This document shows positions 42,478-50,650 of a DNA stretch of 64,000 nucleotides, one piece after another. Each line of letters starts with the position of its first letter. Within the stretch, counting starts at the first letter, position 1. Source of the DNA: Planctomycetota bacterium. Lineage in GTDB: Bacteria; Planctomycetota; Phycisphaerae; Phycisphaerales; Zrk34. The notes below the pieces were generated by a model, which was given only the letters and a program-made list of their open reading frames with translations, had not been told where the DNA came from and did no database searches. The stretch lies in the NCBI GenBank assembly GCA_016125255.1, contig WGMD01000015.1, positions 31,396 through 95,395 of the forward strand, read 5' to 3'. A program made the position numbers and the translations under genes.

Positions 42478-44265
42478 TCAGTCGCCTGGCTCCAGCACGG
42501 ACATGAAGGCCTTCTGCGGGATGTCCACGCTGCCGACGCGCTTCATGCGCTTCTTGCCTTCCTTCTGCTTCTCGAGCAGCTTGCGCTTGCGTGTCACGTC
42601 GCCGCCGTAGCACTTGGCGGTGACGTTCTTGCCCATCGACTTGATCGTCTCGCGGGCGATGATCTTTCCGCCGATGGCGGCTTGGAGCGGGATCTCGAAC
42701 TGATGGCGATCGATTTCCTTCTTGAGTCGCATCAGCAGGGCGCGCCCGCGCTGCTCGGCCTTGTCGCGATGGCAGATCAGCGACAGGGCGTCAACGGGTT
42801 TGGCGTTCACCAGAATCTGAATCTTCACGAGATTGTCGGGGTGATAGCCGGTGATTTCGTAGTCCATCGTGCCGTAGCCGCGTGTGATCGACTTGAGCTT
42901 GTCGTAGAAGTCGAAAATGATTTCGCCCAGCGGCAGTTCGTATTCGAGAATCTGGCGCGTCGCCGAGAGGAACTGCTGCTTCTTGTATGTGCCCCGGCGG
43001 CTCTCGCAGAGCGTCATCAGATCGCCGATGTTTTCGGTGGGCGTGATGATCTCGAGGCGTACGATGGGCTCGCGGATTTCCTTGATCTGCGAGGGATCGG
43101 GCAGCTCGGCGGGGTTGTGAATCCGCAGAACGGTCCCGTCGGTTTTTTCGATTTCGTACGTGACGGTCGGCGCGGTCTGCACGATCTCGACGCCGCCTTC
43201 GCGCTCCAGGCGTTCCTGGATGATGTCCATGTGAAGCAGGCCGAGGAATCCGCAGCGGAAACCGAAGCCCAGCGCCTCGTTGGACTCGGGTGCGTACACG
43301 AAGCTCGCATCGTTGAGGTGCAGGCGATCGATCGCCTTGCGGAGGTCTTCGTAGTCCGTCTCGCCCGTCGGATAAAAGTCGCAGAACACCACCTGCTGCG
43401 GCTCGCGATAACCGGCGAGCGCCTCGGTGGCGGGATACAGATCGAGCGTCACCGTGTCGCCGATGTTCACTTCGTCCAGACTCTTGATCGAGGCGGACAG
43501 GTAGCACACCTCGCCCGCCTCGACGCTCTGCACGGCCGTCGGCTTGGGCGTGTACTTGCCCATGCCCGTCACCGGATACGCCCGCCCGCTGCTCATCATG
43601 CGAATCTTGTCGCCGAGCTTGAGCCGGCCGTTCATGACGCGGATGAAAAACAGCACGCCGCGGTAGTCGTCGTACACCGAGTCGAAAATCAGCGCCTGCA
43701 GCGGCTTGTCCGCATCGCCCACCGGGCCCGGCAACTTCTCGCAGATGGCGGTCATCAGTTCGTCGATGCCCAGTCCGCTCTTGGCCGAGCATCGCACGCA
43801 GTCCTCGGCCGCGAAGCCCAGCACGGATTCGATTTCCTCCGCCACCTGATCCGGCAGCGCCGCCGGCAGGTCCACCTTGTTGAGCACGGGCACGATCTCA
43901 AGATCCTGCTCGATCGCCGCGTAGGCATTCGCCACCGTCTGCGCCTCGACGCCCTGAGCCGCATCGACCACCAGCAGCGCCCCCTCGCACGCCTTCAGAG
44001 CGCGCGACACTTCGTAGTGAAAGTCCACATGCCCGGGCGTGTCGATGAGGTTGAGCATGTACTTCTCGCCCTTGTGGACGTACTGGATCGTCACGGCCGA
44101 GGCCTTGATCGTGATGCCGCGCTCGCGTTCCAGGTCCATGTCGTCGAGCATCTGATTCTTCATCTCCCGCTCGGTGATCGCGCCGGAGAATTGGAGAATC
44201 CGATCGGCAAGCGTGCTCTTGCCGTGGTCGATATGCGCAACAATGGAGAAGTTTCTGATCTTCAT
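42478..44265 (-). CDS. lepA: Elongation factor 4 (LepA)
   Basis: 595 residues, standard length. G1 is AHIDHGKSTLADRIL, G2/G3 are ERERGITIK and DTPGHVDFHYEVSRAL, and G4 is LNKVDLP. The LepA-specific C-terminal domain is complete (YHPDNLVKIQILVNAKPVDA, KIIARETIKSMGKNVTAKCY, KRKLLEKQKEGKKRMK). It back-translocates or remodels stalled ribosomes. The ATG follows a small hairpin (AGCGGT-CTCAA-ACCGCT, 44266-44282) with no Shine-Dalgarno. Confidence 0.96.
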   Translation of the reverse strand: MKIRNFSIVAHIDHGKSTLADRILQFSGAITEREMKNQMLDDMDLERERGITIKASAVTIQYVHKGEKYMLNLIDTPGHVDFHYEVSRALKACEGALLVVDAAQGVEAQTVANAYAAIEQDLEIVPVLNKVDLPAALPDQVAEEIESVLGFAAEDCVRCSAKSGLGIDELMTAICEKLPGPVGDADKPLQALIFDSVYDDYRGVLFFIRVMNGRLKLGDKIRMMSSGRAYPVTGMGKYTPKPTAVQSVEAGEVCYLSASIKSLDEVNIGDTVTLDLYPATEALAGYREPQQVVFCDFYPTGETDYEDLRKAIDRLHLNDASFVYAPESNEALGFGFRCGFLGLLHMDIIQERLEREGGVEIVQTAPTVTYEIEKTDGTVLRIHNPAELPDPSQIKEIREPIVRLEIITPTENIGDLMTLCESRRGTYKKQQFLSATRQILEYELPLGEIIFDFYDKLKSITRGYGTMDYEITGYHPDNLVKIQILVNAKPVDALSLICHRDKAEQRGRALLMRLKKEIDRHQFEIPLQAAIGGKIIARETIKSMGKNVTAKCYGGDVTRKRKLLEKQKEGKKRMKRVGSVDIPQKAFMSVLEPGD

Positions 44266-44388
44266 AGCGGTTTGAGACCGCTATTGTAGCAGGGTCGGGG
44301 GCGGAGGAAATGACCAAGCACCAAATCCCAATGACCAAGGGAATGACGAATCTCCAAATGAATCAAGCCACCCGAATGCGGATAGGCG
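44266..44388. other. lepA leader hairpin and AT-richer intergenic sequence
   Basis: A perfect 6-bp stem (44266-44271 with 44277-44282) abuts the lepA ATG. TACAAT on the minus strand lies at 44283-44288. The rest (44300-44388) is made of short repeats such as AATGACCAAG and CCAAAT and contains no gene. Confidence 0.5.
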
Positions 44389-44525
44389 CACCCCCTCTCC
44401 CGCCGGGAGAGGGCCGGGGTGAGGGTGGCCCCGAATGAAGGCGCGCTTCGTTGCGGACGCGGTCGGTGATCGGGCGCACCCTCACCCGGCCCTGCGGGCC
44501 GACCTCTCCTGGAGGGAGAGGTGAG
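44389..44525. repeat. Bipartite palindromic element, copy 3
   Basis: Left arm CCCTCTCCCGCCGGGAGAGGG plus CCGGGGTGAGGGTGGCC (44393-44430), spacer, right arm CACCCTCACCCGGCC... to GGAGGGAGAGGTGAG (44477-44525). Left arm and spacer resemble the copy at 61410 closely. Confidence 0.8.
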
Positions 44526-44548
44526 AAGACGCGTCGCGTCACACACAT

Positions 44549-44635
44549 GGGTGCCACGGCTTGGCTCGGCAAACCGTGCCTCGACACGCTGCTCAACTCG
44601 CACGGCTTGGGCGAAGCGCCCAAACCGTGGCACCC
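44549..44635. repeat. Inverted pair with GGGTGCCACGG ends (second REPIN class)
   Basis: GGGTGCCACGG (44549-44559) is perfectly complementary to CCGTGGCACCC (44625-44635). Internal hairpins CACGG...CCGTG occur in each half. No open reading frame of note. Confidence 0.75.
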
Positions 44636-44646
44636 GGCCGACCTGT

Positions 44647-45039
44647 CTACTTCAATACCGCTTTGTCGACTTTGACCTCCGCCATGACATTTTTTCCGTC
44701 GATGGGATTTAGAAGGTCGACGATTAGAAAGTCCTGATGTTCATTCGTTGGACCATAGAGGAGGTAATGACGGCGCTTCACCTTTACGATATGGAGCGGA
44801 ACCGTATCGTTGACCTCAGCGATGCGTTTGTGAGTCGAAAAGGTTCCCATATCATCCTCTATCTCATATGGCGCAAGATTTCCGAGTCCCATGGGGTTCT
44901 TCCATAGCACTTGCGACTTTTCAAGGTGTGTCGTTGTACCAATGAGACCGCGATATTGCCTCGAAGCTGACACATCGGAAACGCAGCCGGACGAGGCGAA
45001 CGCTAACAGACAGACAAAAGAATACTGTCGAAGACCCAT
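44647..45039 (-). CDS. Hypothetical lipoprotein, about 130 residues
   Basis: ATG 45039 is preferred over TTG 45063. The signal peptide MGLRQYSFVCLLAFASSGC ends in lipobox ASSGC. The mature part of about 112 residues has strands such as NDTVPLHIVKVKRRHYLLYG and QDFLIVDLLNP, giving a small beta-rich domain. No family recognised. It is 31 bp downstream of the tagaturonate epimerase gene on the same strand. Base composition is noticeably less GC-rich than that of its neighbours. Confidence 0.62.
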   Translation of the reverse strand: MGLRQYSFVCLLAFASSGCVSDVSASRQYRGLIGTTTHLEKSQVLWKNPMGLGNLAPYEIEDDMGTFSTHKRIAEVNDTVPLHIVKVKRRHYLLYGPTNEHQDFLIVDLLNPIDGKNVMAEVKVDKAVLK

Positions 45040-45070
45040 ATTGCACCCGAAAACCAGGCCCAATTCTATC

Positions 45071-46447
45071 TCACATCCCCTTCGTCAGCGCCTCCAGGTG
45101 CTTGGCGAAATGGATCGCTAACACTTCGGTGTACGTGTCGGGATGCGTTTCGAGGACGCTGCGGAGGGCGGGGCCCAGCGTGGCGTGCGTCAGGACGGAG
45201 CCGAAGGTGCAGTGGAGAATCTGCCGGCCGGCGTGGGTGAAGCCCTTGCCGGCGGGGACGTCTTCCCAGCATTCCAGATAGATCCGCTCCAGTTCCTTGT
45301 CATCGCTGACGGCGGCGGGCGCGGGGACGGTGTCGAGCGTGGCGTGCACGTGATAGGTCGCCTTGTCCGTGTCGTACCGGCCCCGGGCGAAGTCGCAGAT
45401 TTCACGGAACAGCCGCGCATCGTGAATCGCCGCGACGCGCAGGGCTTCGAGGTAGCTGGTGCCGGCGGTTTTGACATGGAAGCGGCCCTTGGTGGCGCGG
45501 GCGAAGGGGGTGTACATCGAGAGCTTGTCGGACCCGGAGTGCAGACTGAGTTTGTACGGGCCGACGATCTCGGCGATGGCGTTGTGATCGGCGAGGGAGG
45601 CCTCGAGCTTGGCGACATTGCCGATGTAGTCCACGCCTTTTTCCATCTCGCCGATGAAGCGCGGGGCGAGACTGACCAGCTTCATGTCCCGGCCCATGCA
45701 CTGATCGGCGATGATGAAATGCTCGGCCAGCGTCGTCGGCTGATCGGTTTCATCCACGCTGAGTTCAATCTCATAGTCGCGGCCGTTCTTTTTGTGAACA
45801 GCGTCGATGTACTCGGCGAGCTTGACCGCTTCGTTGATGGCGACGCCGTACTTGACCGCACAGCGCATCGCGGCTTCTTCGTCGATCTTCAGCGTTGTGC
45901 CGGTCGGCAGTTTGACGGTCTGCCCGGTGTATTCGTCGAGCCAGTCGATCCGGTCGGCGACGGCGGCGTACTTTTCGCGCAGGGTATTTTCATCGTAGTT
46001 GTCGGCCTTCGGATCGACGTGACCGGAGGGATCGATGGTGAAGAACGTGAAGCCCACGGCGGCGGTGCGATCGACGTCCTGCGGGGTCTTGAGGTGGTCG
46101 GCGTCCGCACCGGTGCGGGCGTCCCATTGGGCGATGAGCATGCCGAACTGGGCGTCGTCCATGACCTGGCGCGGCTCGCGCTGCGTGCGGGCCATCTCGC
46201 GGATCGACTGTTGCGGAAAGATCGGGGCGATGTCGCCGCCGGCCCGGCGCATGGCTTCGGCGTGACCGGGCGTGGCGAGCCCGATGCGGTCGCCGAAGCC
46301 GAAGCTTGCGGCGAGGCCGAGTGGGACAGGCGTCAGGTTCCACACCGCGGCGCGGGCCTGCGCCATGTTCTGCGGTGTGAACGGCAGTTCCTCGCCGTCG
46401 ATGTTGATCGTGCGCTGTCCCTGTTGCGTCGTGGCTTGAGCGTTCAT
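45071..46447 (-). CDS. uxaE: Tagaturonate epimerase (UxaE-type)
   Basis: 458 residues from ATG 46447; an in-frame start at 46510 would add 21 residues and lacks a ribosome site. The sequence YKLSLHSGSDKLSMYTPFAR, near residue 300, resembles the UxaE family (Thermotoga TM0440-like), and LGLAASFGFGDRIGLATPGH near the N-terminus is also characteristic. The enzyme converts D-tagaturonate to D-fructuronate in galacturonate catabolism. No uxaC or uxuA neighbours are seen, so the pathway is inferred only from the enzyme type. Confidence 0.78.
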   Translation of the reverse strand: MNAQATTQQGQRTINIDGEELPFTPQNMAQARAAVWNLTPVPLGLAASFGFGDRIGLATPGHAEAMRRAGGDIAPIFPQQSIREMARTQREPRQVMDDAQFGMLIAQWDARTGADADHLKTPQDVDRTAAVGFTFFTIDPSGHVDPKADNYDENTLREKYAAVADRIDWLDEYTGQTVKLPTGTTLKIDEEAAMRCAVKYGVAINEAVKLAEYIDAVHKKNGRDYEIELSVDETDQPTTLAEHFIIADQCMGRDMKLVSLAPRFIGEMEKGVDYIGNVAKLEASLADHNAIAEIVGPYKLSLHSGSDKLSMYTPFARATKGRFHVKTAGTSYLEALRVAAIHDARLFREICDFARGRYDTDKATYHVHATLDTVPAPAAVSDDKELERIYLECWEDVPAGKGFTHAGRQILHCTFGSVLTHATLGPALRSVLETHPDTYTEVLAIHFAKHLEALTKGM

Positions 46448-46549
46448 CGTGGGTCGTCCCTGATGCGATGGTGAAGGTGAAATTCGTCGAGCGTGCTTGC
46501 AGACAGACATGGTAGAGGGCCGGTCGCCGGAGGCAATACCGATTTTGGA

Positions 46550-47293
46550 TTAAACGGTGCCTGAACTTTCGTCGGGCGCGTCGCCGGCGGAGGGCGCGGG
46601 GAAACGCCCGCGGCTGCGCTGACGCATTTGCGCCCGCAATTCGAGCCGCAGCGCTTCGACGCGATCGTGCAGGAGCGACAGCGCATCGTGCGTGGGCAGG
46701 TCGGCAAGCGTTTGCGAATCGATCGGCTCGCCGAATTTGACGGCGGTGTAGCCGATGATCTTGGGGCGCGAAGCGTGAATCGGCCAGACATCGAAAGCCC
46801 CTTCGATCGCCGCGGGGATGACCTTGGGCTTGGCCCGCTTGATGAGCAGCATCACGCCCGGCATGAACGGGTGCACCGCGCCGTCGGCCGTCCGCCCGCC
46901 TTCGGGGAAGACGAGCAGCAGATGGCCCTGCGTGAGTTTGTCGATGGCGAGGCGCATCGCGCGGATGTCGCCTTTGCTCTGATCGACTTCGAAGGCGTTG
47001 AGCGAGCGGATCAGCGCGGCGAAGAAGCGGTTGCGGAAGAGCGTGTGCCGCGCCATCGGATGAAAGTGGCGATGACTGATGCCCGTGCCCAGCAGCACCA
47101 GATCGAGGTACGACTGGTGATTGGACACGAGCAGGACGGGGCCTTCGGCGGGGATGTTGCGGGCCCCGTACCAGCGGTGCCGGTACGCGAGCCCGAGCAG
47201 CAAGCGCAGGAGGAACTGAAGCGTCCACCACCAGAAGATTTTGATCAGCGGGGCGCCCGGATTCGTGCGACGGATCGTGCGCAGCAGACGCAT
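46550..47293 (-). CDS. plsC: 1-acyl-sn-glycerol-3-phosphate acyltransferase (PlsC)
   Basis: 247 residues from ATG 47293, giving a one-base overlap with the cmk stop (TGATG); a GTG one codon earlier is possible. The acyltransferase motif HxxxxD is His59-Gln-Ser-Tyr-Leu-Asp64 in SNHQSYLDLV. FPEGGRT, the glycerol-phosphate-binding motif, lies near residue 120. A hydrophobic N-terminal helix (KIFWWWTLQFLLRLLLGLAY) anchors it in the membrane. It makes phosphatidic acid. The C-terminus is a positively charged tail. cmk-plsC pairing is common in bacteria. Confidence 0.9.
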   Translation of the reverse strand: MRLLRTIRRTNPGAPLIKIFWWWTLQFLLRLLLGLAYRHRWYGARNIPAEGPVLLVSNHQSYLDLVLLGTGISHRHFHPMARHTLFRNRFFAALIRSLNAFEVDQSKGDIRAMRLAIDKLTQGHLLLVFPEGGRTADGAVHPFMPGVMLLIKRAKPKVIPAAIEGAFDVWPIHASRPKIIGYTAVKFGEPIDSQTLADLPTHDALSLLHDRVEALRLELRAQMRQRSRGRFPAPSAGDAPDESSGTV

Positions 47294-47985
47294 CACCCGA
47301 CCCTCGCCCGCACTTTTTCGACCAGCAGATCGACCACTTCGTCGAGGTTCATGTCGGACGTGTCGATACGGTCGGCGTCGGCGGGGCAGATCAATGGGCC
47401 ATCGTGGCGGGTCGAGTCACGCTGATCGCGGTAGACGATCTGCTCGCGGATTTTGTGCTCGTCGGCGACGCGACCCGCGGCTCGAAGCTGGTCCGCGCGG
47501 CGCTTGGCGCGCACCTCGGCGGAGGCGTCCAGATAAAACTTTGCGGTCGCATCAGGGAAGACGACCGAGCCCTGATCGCGCCCTTCGGTGACGAGACGCG
47601 GATGGGTATGGCCGATCATGCGCTGCGAGCGCACCAGCACGGAGCGCACGCGCGGATTGGAGGCGATCTCGCTCACCGCCGCGGTGACATCAGGATCGCG
47701 AAGCCGATGCGCCAGATCGAACCCGTCGACCTTCAGTGCCGGAGGATCGGCCTTCCAGTCGAATCGGAGATTGAGCGTTTCGGCGAGTTCGCCCACCTTG
47801 TCGACGTCCGCGGGGTCCAGGTCGTGATCGATCACGGCGGCGGCGATGCCGCGGTACATCGCGCCGGTGTCGAGAAAGTCGACGCCGAGGCGGGCGGCGA
47901 GGGTCCGGGCGACGGTGCTCTTGCCCGCGCCGGCCGGGCCGTCGATCGTGACGATCAGCGTGTTGGTCTGCGTTTGTGCGTCCAT
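47293..47985 (-). CDS. cmk: Cytidylate kinase
   Basis: 230 residues from ATG 47985. Walker A GPAGAGKS at residues 16-23, then GVDFLDTGAMYRGIAAAVI, RDQGSVVFPDATAKFYLDA (the LID arginine region), AEVRAKRRADQLR and the DTSDM motif near the C-terminus. It phosphorylates CMP and dCMP. No Shine-Dalgarno is visible before the ATG, and upstream ATG 48018 and 48042 lack one too. It is divergent from the aldo/keto reductase gene, whose TTG lies 60 bp away. Confidence 0.92.
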   Translation of the reverse strand: MDAQTQTNTLIVTIDGPAGAGKSTVARTLAARLGVDFLDTGAMYRGIAAAVIDHDLDPADVDKVGELAETLNLRFDWKADPPALKVDGFDLAHRLRDPDVTAAVSEIASNPRVRSVLVRSQRMIGHTHPRLVTEGRDQGSVVFPDATAKFYLDASAEVRAKRRADQLRAAGRVADEHKIREQIVYRDQRDSTRHDGPLICPADADRIDTSDMNLDEVVDLLVEKVRARVG

Positions 47986-48044
47986 GGAAGGAAAGTAGGA
48001 TAATGTGTCTTCGCTCATTCGACCAGCAGACGAGGTATCCACAC

Positions 48045-48989
48045 TTGGACAAACGACCGCTCGGCAAAACGGACATGCAGCTCACCACGCTCAGCTTCGG
48101 CGCTTCGTCGCTCGGGGCCGAGTTCCGCAATATCGACATCCCTGAGGCGATGCGGGCGGTGCGCGTGGCGCTGGATCTGGGGATGAACTTCATCGACACG
48201 TCGCCGTTCTACGGGCGCGGCATGAGCGAGGTGCTGCTGGGCCCGACGCTCAAGGACGTCCCGCGCGATGCGTACTACCTCGGCTCCAAGCTCGGGCGCT
48301 ACAGCGGGACGCGCTTCGACTTTTCCGCACGCCGGGTCATCGAGAGCGTCGAGATTTCGCTGGAGCGCATGAAGACGGATCACCTGGACATCTGCCTCTG
48401 CCACGACATCGAGTTCGTGGACATGAAGCAGATCGTCGAGGAGACGATCCCGCAGATGCGGCGCTTGCAGGAAAAGGGCATGATCCGCTACGTCGGCGTC
48501 AGCGGGTATCCGATGAAGATGTTCAAGTACGTCTTGGACCACACGGACGTCGACGTCGTGCTCTCGTACAACCACTACACGATGCAGAACACGATGCTCG
48601 CGGATCTCGTGCCGCTGCTCAAGCAGCGGGGGGTGGGCATCATGAACGCCGCGCCGTTCTCGGCTCGCCTGCTGACCAATGCGCCGCTGCCGGCGTGGCA
48701 CAAGGCGACGCCGCTCGTGCGCGAGACGGCGGCGAAGGCGGCGAAATATGCGGAGGCGAACGGCGTCGACATCGCCCAGCTCGCGGTCCAGTTCTCGCTC
48801 GACAACCCGGACCTGACGACCTGCATCGTCGGCTCGGCGAATCCGGATAACGTCAGGAAGTGGGTCGAATGGGCGAACAAGCCGATTGACCGGAAGCTGA
48901 TGGACGAAGTGCTGGCGATCCTCAAGCCGATCCACAACTGGTTCTACATCGAAGGCCGGGCGGACAACAATGATGAGGTGAAGTCGTGA
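48045..48989 (+). CDS. Aldo/keto reductase (L-galactose/L-fucose dehydrogenase-like)
   Basis: 314 residues from TTG 48045 with GAGG at 48032-48035; the upstream in-frame ATG would run into cmk. The AKR tetrad is visible: FIDTSPFYGRGMSE (Asp and Tyr), LGSKLGRY (Lys) and LDICLCHDIEF (His). VGVSGYP and CIVGSANPDNVRKW are the cofactor-binding segments. The closest pattern I recall is that of L-galactose dehydrogenase, an NAD-linked sugar oxidase. Its stop overlaps the next gene as GTGA, so the two enzymes probably act on the same sugar. Confidence 0.86.
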   Translation: MDKRPLGKTDMQLTTLSFGASSLGAEFRNIDIPEAMRAVRVALDLGMNFIDTSPFYGRGMSEVLLGPTLKDVPRDAYYLGSKLGRYSGTRFDFSARRVIESVEISLERMKTDHLDICLCHDIEFVDMKQIVEETIPQMRRLQEKGMIRYVGVSGYPMKMFKYVLDHTDVDVVLSYNHYTMQNTMLADLVPLLKQRGVGIMNAAPFSARLLTNAPLPAWHKATPLVRETAAKAAKYAEANGVDIAQLAVQFSLDNPDLTTCIVGSANPDNVRKWVEWANKPIDRKLMDEVLAILKPIHNWFYIEGRADNNDEVKS

Positions 48990-50005
48990 AAGCCATTTTG
49001 CTCGAAAAACCCGAGCATTTTAAGAAGATCGAGATCGACGAGCCGAGCGCGCCAGGCAAGGGCGAGGCGCTGGTGAAGGTGCATCGCATCGGCATCTGCG
49101 GGACGGACCTGTCGGGCTACCTGGGCAAAATGCCGTTCTTTCAATACCCGCGCATTCCGGGGCACGAACTGGGCGTCGAAGTGGTGTCGGTCGGCACGGG
49201 CGTGACGAATGTCAAAGCGGGGGACCGTTGCAGCGTCGAGCCGTACATGAACTGCGGGAATTGTCACGCCTGTCGCAAGGGTTCGAGCAACTGTTGCGCG
49301 AATCTGAAAGTCATCGGCGTGATGGTCGACGGCGGGATGCGCGAGCGGTTCCTCATCCGGGCCGACAAACTGCATCCGTCCGCGAAGCTGAGCTTTGATC
49401 AACTGGCGCTGGTGGAGACGCTCGCAATCGGGTGTCACGCGGTCAACCGCGGCGCGCCGGTGAAGGGCGAGAACTGCCTGGTCATCGGCGCCGGGCCGAT
49501 CGGCTTGTCGACGATCGAGTTCGTGAAGCTCACGGGGGCCAGGACGATCGTGATGGACATGAACGCGGAGCGGTTGACGTTCTGCCGCGAGGTGATGGGC
49601 GTCGACGAGACGGTCATGGCGGAAGGGGATATCGACAAGGCGCTGCGGGAGGTGACGGACGGGGCGCTGCCGGATGTGGTGATCGACGCGACGGGGTCGA
49701 ACGTGTCGATGTCCAACGCCTTCGGCTACGTCGCGCCGACCGGCCGGCTCGTCTACGTCGGCATCACCACCAAGGAAGTTACCTTCAAGCACCCCGTGTT
49801 CCACCGCCCCGAAGGCACGCTGCTTTGCTCGCGCAACGCCATGCCCGCCGACTTCACGCGCATCATCAAGCTCATCGAGGACGGCGTCATCAACACCGAT
49901 CCGTGGATCACGCACCGCACCGGGTTTGACGATCTGATCGCCAACTTCCCTTCTTACACGCAGCCGGCGACGGGCGTGATCAAGGCGGTCGTCGAATTGA
50001 CGTGA
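48986..50005 (+). CDS. Zinc-dependent sugar/alcohol dehydrogenase (MDR family)
   Basis: 339 residues, start GTG 48986 overlapping the reductase stop. Catalytic zinc ligands are in GICGTDLSGY (Cys) and IPGHELGVE (His-Glu). Structural zinc cysteines lie in CGNCHACRKGSSNCC. The Rossmann motif is VIGAGPIGLSTIEF. It belongs to the threonine/L-idonate/galactitol-type medium-chain dehydrogenases. Likely an L-galactonate or related sugar-acid dehydrogenase given the reductase partner, but the substrate is inferred. Confidence 0.87.
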   Translation: MKAILLEKPEHFKKIEIDEPSAPGKGEALVKVHRIGICGTDLSGYLGKMPFFQYPRIPGHELGVEVVSVGTGVTNVKAGDRCSVEPYMNCGNCHACRKGSSNCCANLKVIGVMVDGGMRERFLIRADKLHPSAKLSFDQLALVETLAIGCHAVNRGAPVKGENCLVIGAGPIGLSTIEFVKLTGARTIVMDMNAERLTFCREVMGVDETVMAEGDIDKALREVTDGALPDVVIDATGSNVSMSNAFGYVAPTGRLVYVGITTKEVTFKHPVFHRPEGTLLCSRNAMPADFTRIIKLIEDGVINTDPWITHRTGFDDLIANFPSYTQPATGVIKAVVELT

Positions 50006-50054
50006 AAAAAACGACGGTGGACGGCGGGCGAACGCCGATGTATTTTCGGTCCCG

Positions 50055-50456
50055 ATGCCCCGTAAGAGGACGAATCCGGTGATGCTCACTGAGACGCATA
50101 TCCGTCGCCATCTGCCCGCCACCCGCCGCTCGATCACGCACCGATTCACGATCGCCAATCACGAGGGCTATCTGACGATCGGGCTTTTCGATGATGGCAG
50201 CCCTGGCGAAATTTTCGTGAAGATGGCCAAAGAGGGCTCGACACTCTCGGGCATGGTGCAGGCCTTCTGCCGGGCGCTGAGTCTGGCGATGCAGTACGGG
50301 CTGAGTCTCGAGGAAGTCGTCGATCGCTTCAAAGGCATGCGCTTTGAACCCATGGGCATGACCAACAACCCCGACATCCCCGAGGTGCTGAGCATCGTCG
50401 ACTACGTGGCCCAATATCTGGAGCTGGAATTCTCCAGTCGCGGAAGAAAATTATAA
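50055..50456 (+). CDS. Stand-alone TSCPD-domain protein, homologous to the NrdJ C-terminus
   Basis: 133 residues from ATG 50055 (ATG 50082 would give 124). The whole protein matches the C-terminal TSCPD region of class II ribonucleotide reductase: RRSITHRFTIANHEGYLTIG, FDDGSPGEIFVKMAKEGST, SLAMQYGLSLEEVVDRFKGM and MTNNPDIPEVLSIVDYV. The large catalytic barrel is absent from the window. It may be a separately encoded RNR accessory subunit (NrdJb-like). It stands alone, followed by a terminator. Confidence 0.85.
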   Translation: MPRKRTNPVMLTETHIRRHLPATRRSITHRFTIANHEGYLTIGLFDDGSPGEIFVKMAKEGSTLSGMVQAFCRALSLAMQYGLSLEEVVDRFKGMRFEPMGMTNNPDIPEVLSIVDYVAQYLELEFSSRGRKL

Positions 50457-50477
50457 GCAAATTATTTTCAACTAATT

Positions 50478-50500
50478 GCGCCAAAATGCGGCGCGTTTTT
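50478..50500 (+). terminator. Intrinsic terminator after the TSCPD gene
   Basis: GCGCC (50478-50482) pairs with GGCGC (50490-50494), followed by G and five T (50496-50500). Confidence 0.7.
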
Positions 50501-50536
50501 GTTGCTTGGGCTGATGGGCAAAATCCGTAAAATCCC

Positions 50537-50565
50537 TTGCATGAGCGGGGTCGGCGGGGTATATT
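50537..50565 (+). promoter_or_regulatory. Promoter of the PEP-CTERM gene
   Basis: TTGCAT (50537-50542) is 17 bp before TATATT (50560-50565). The -35 is identical to that at 1211. The leader before ATG 50651 would be about 79 nt. Confidence 0.6.
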
Positions 50566-50650
50566 TTTGAGTCGAAGAGTGTGGGCCGGGATGTGGCCCT
50601 GGGAAAAGATGAAACATGATTCAGGCCGATGCCTGAGGGGAAAGTTCGAT

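Noticed and set aside
42442..44289. 615-residue antisense frame across lepA
   Set aside because: lepA is certain; the antisense frame is compositional.
44389..44635. Possible CRISPR-like array because of clustered palindromes
   Set aside because: The repeats are not regularly spaced direct repeats with unique spacers, and no cas gene is present.
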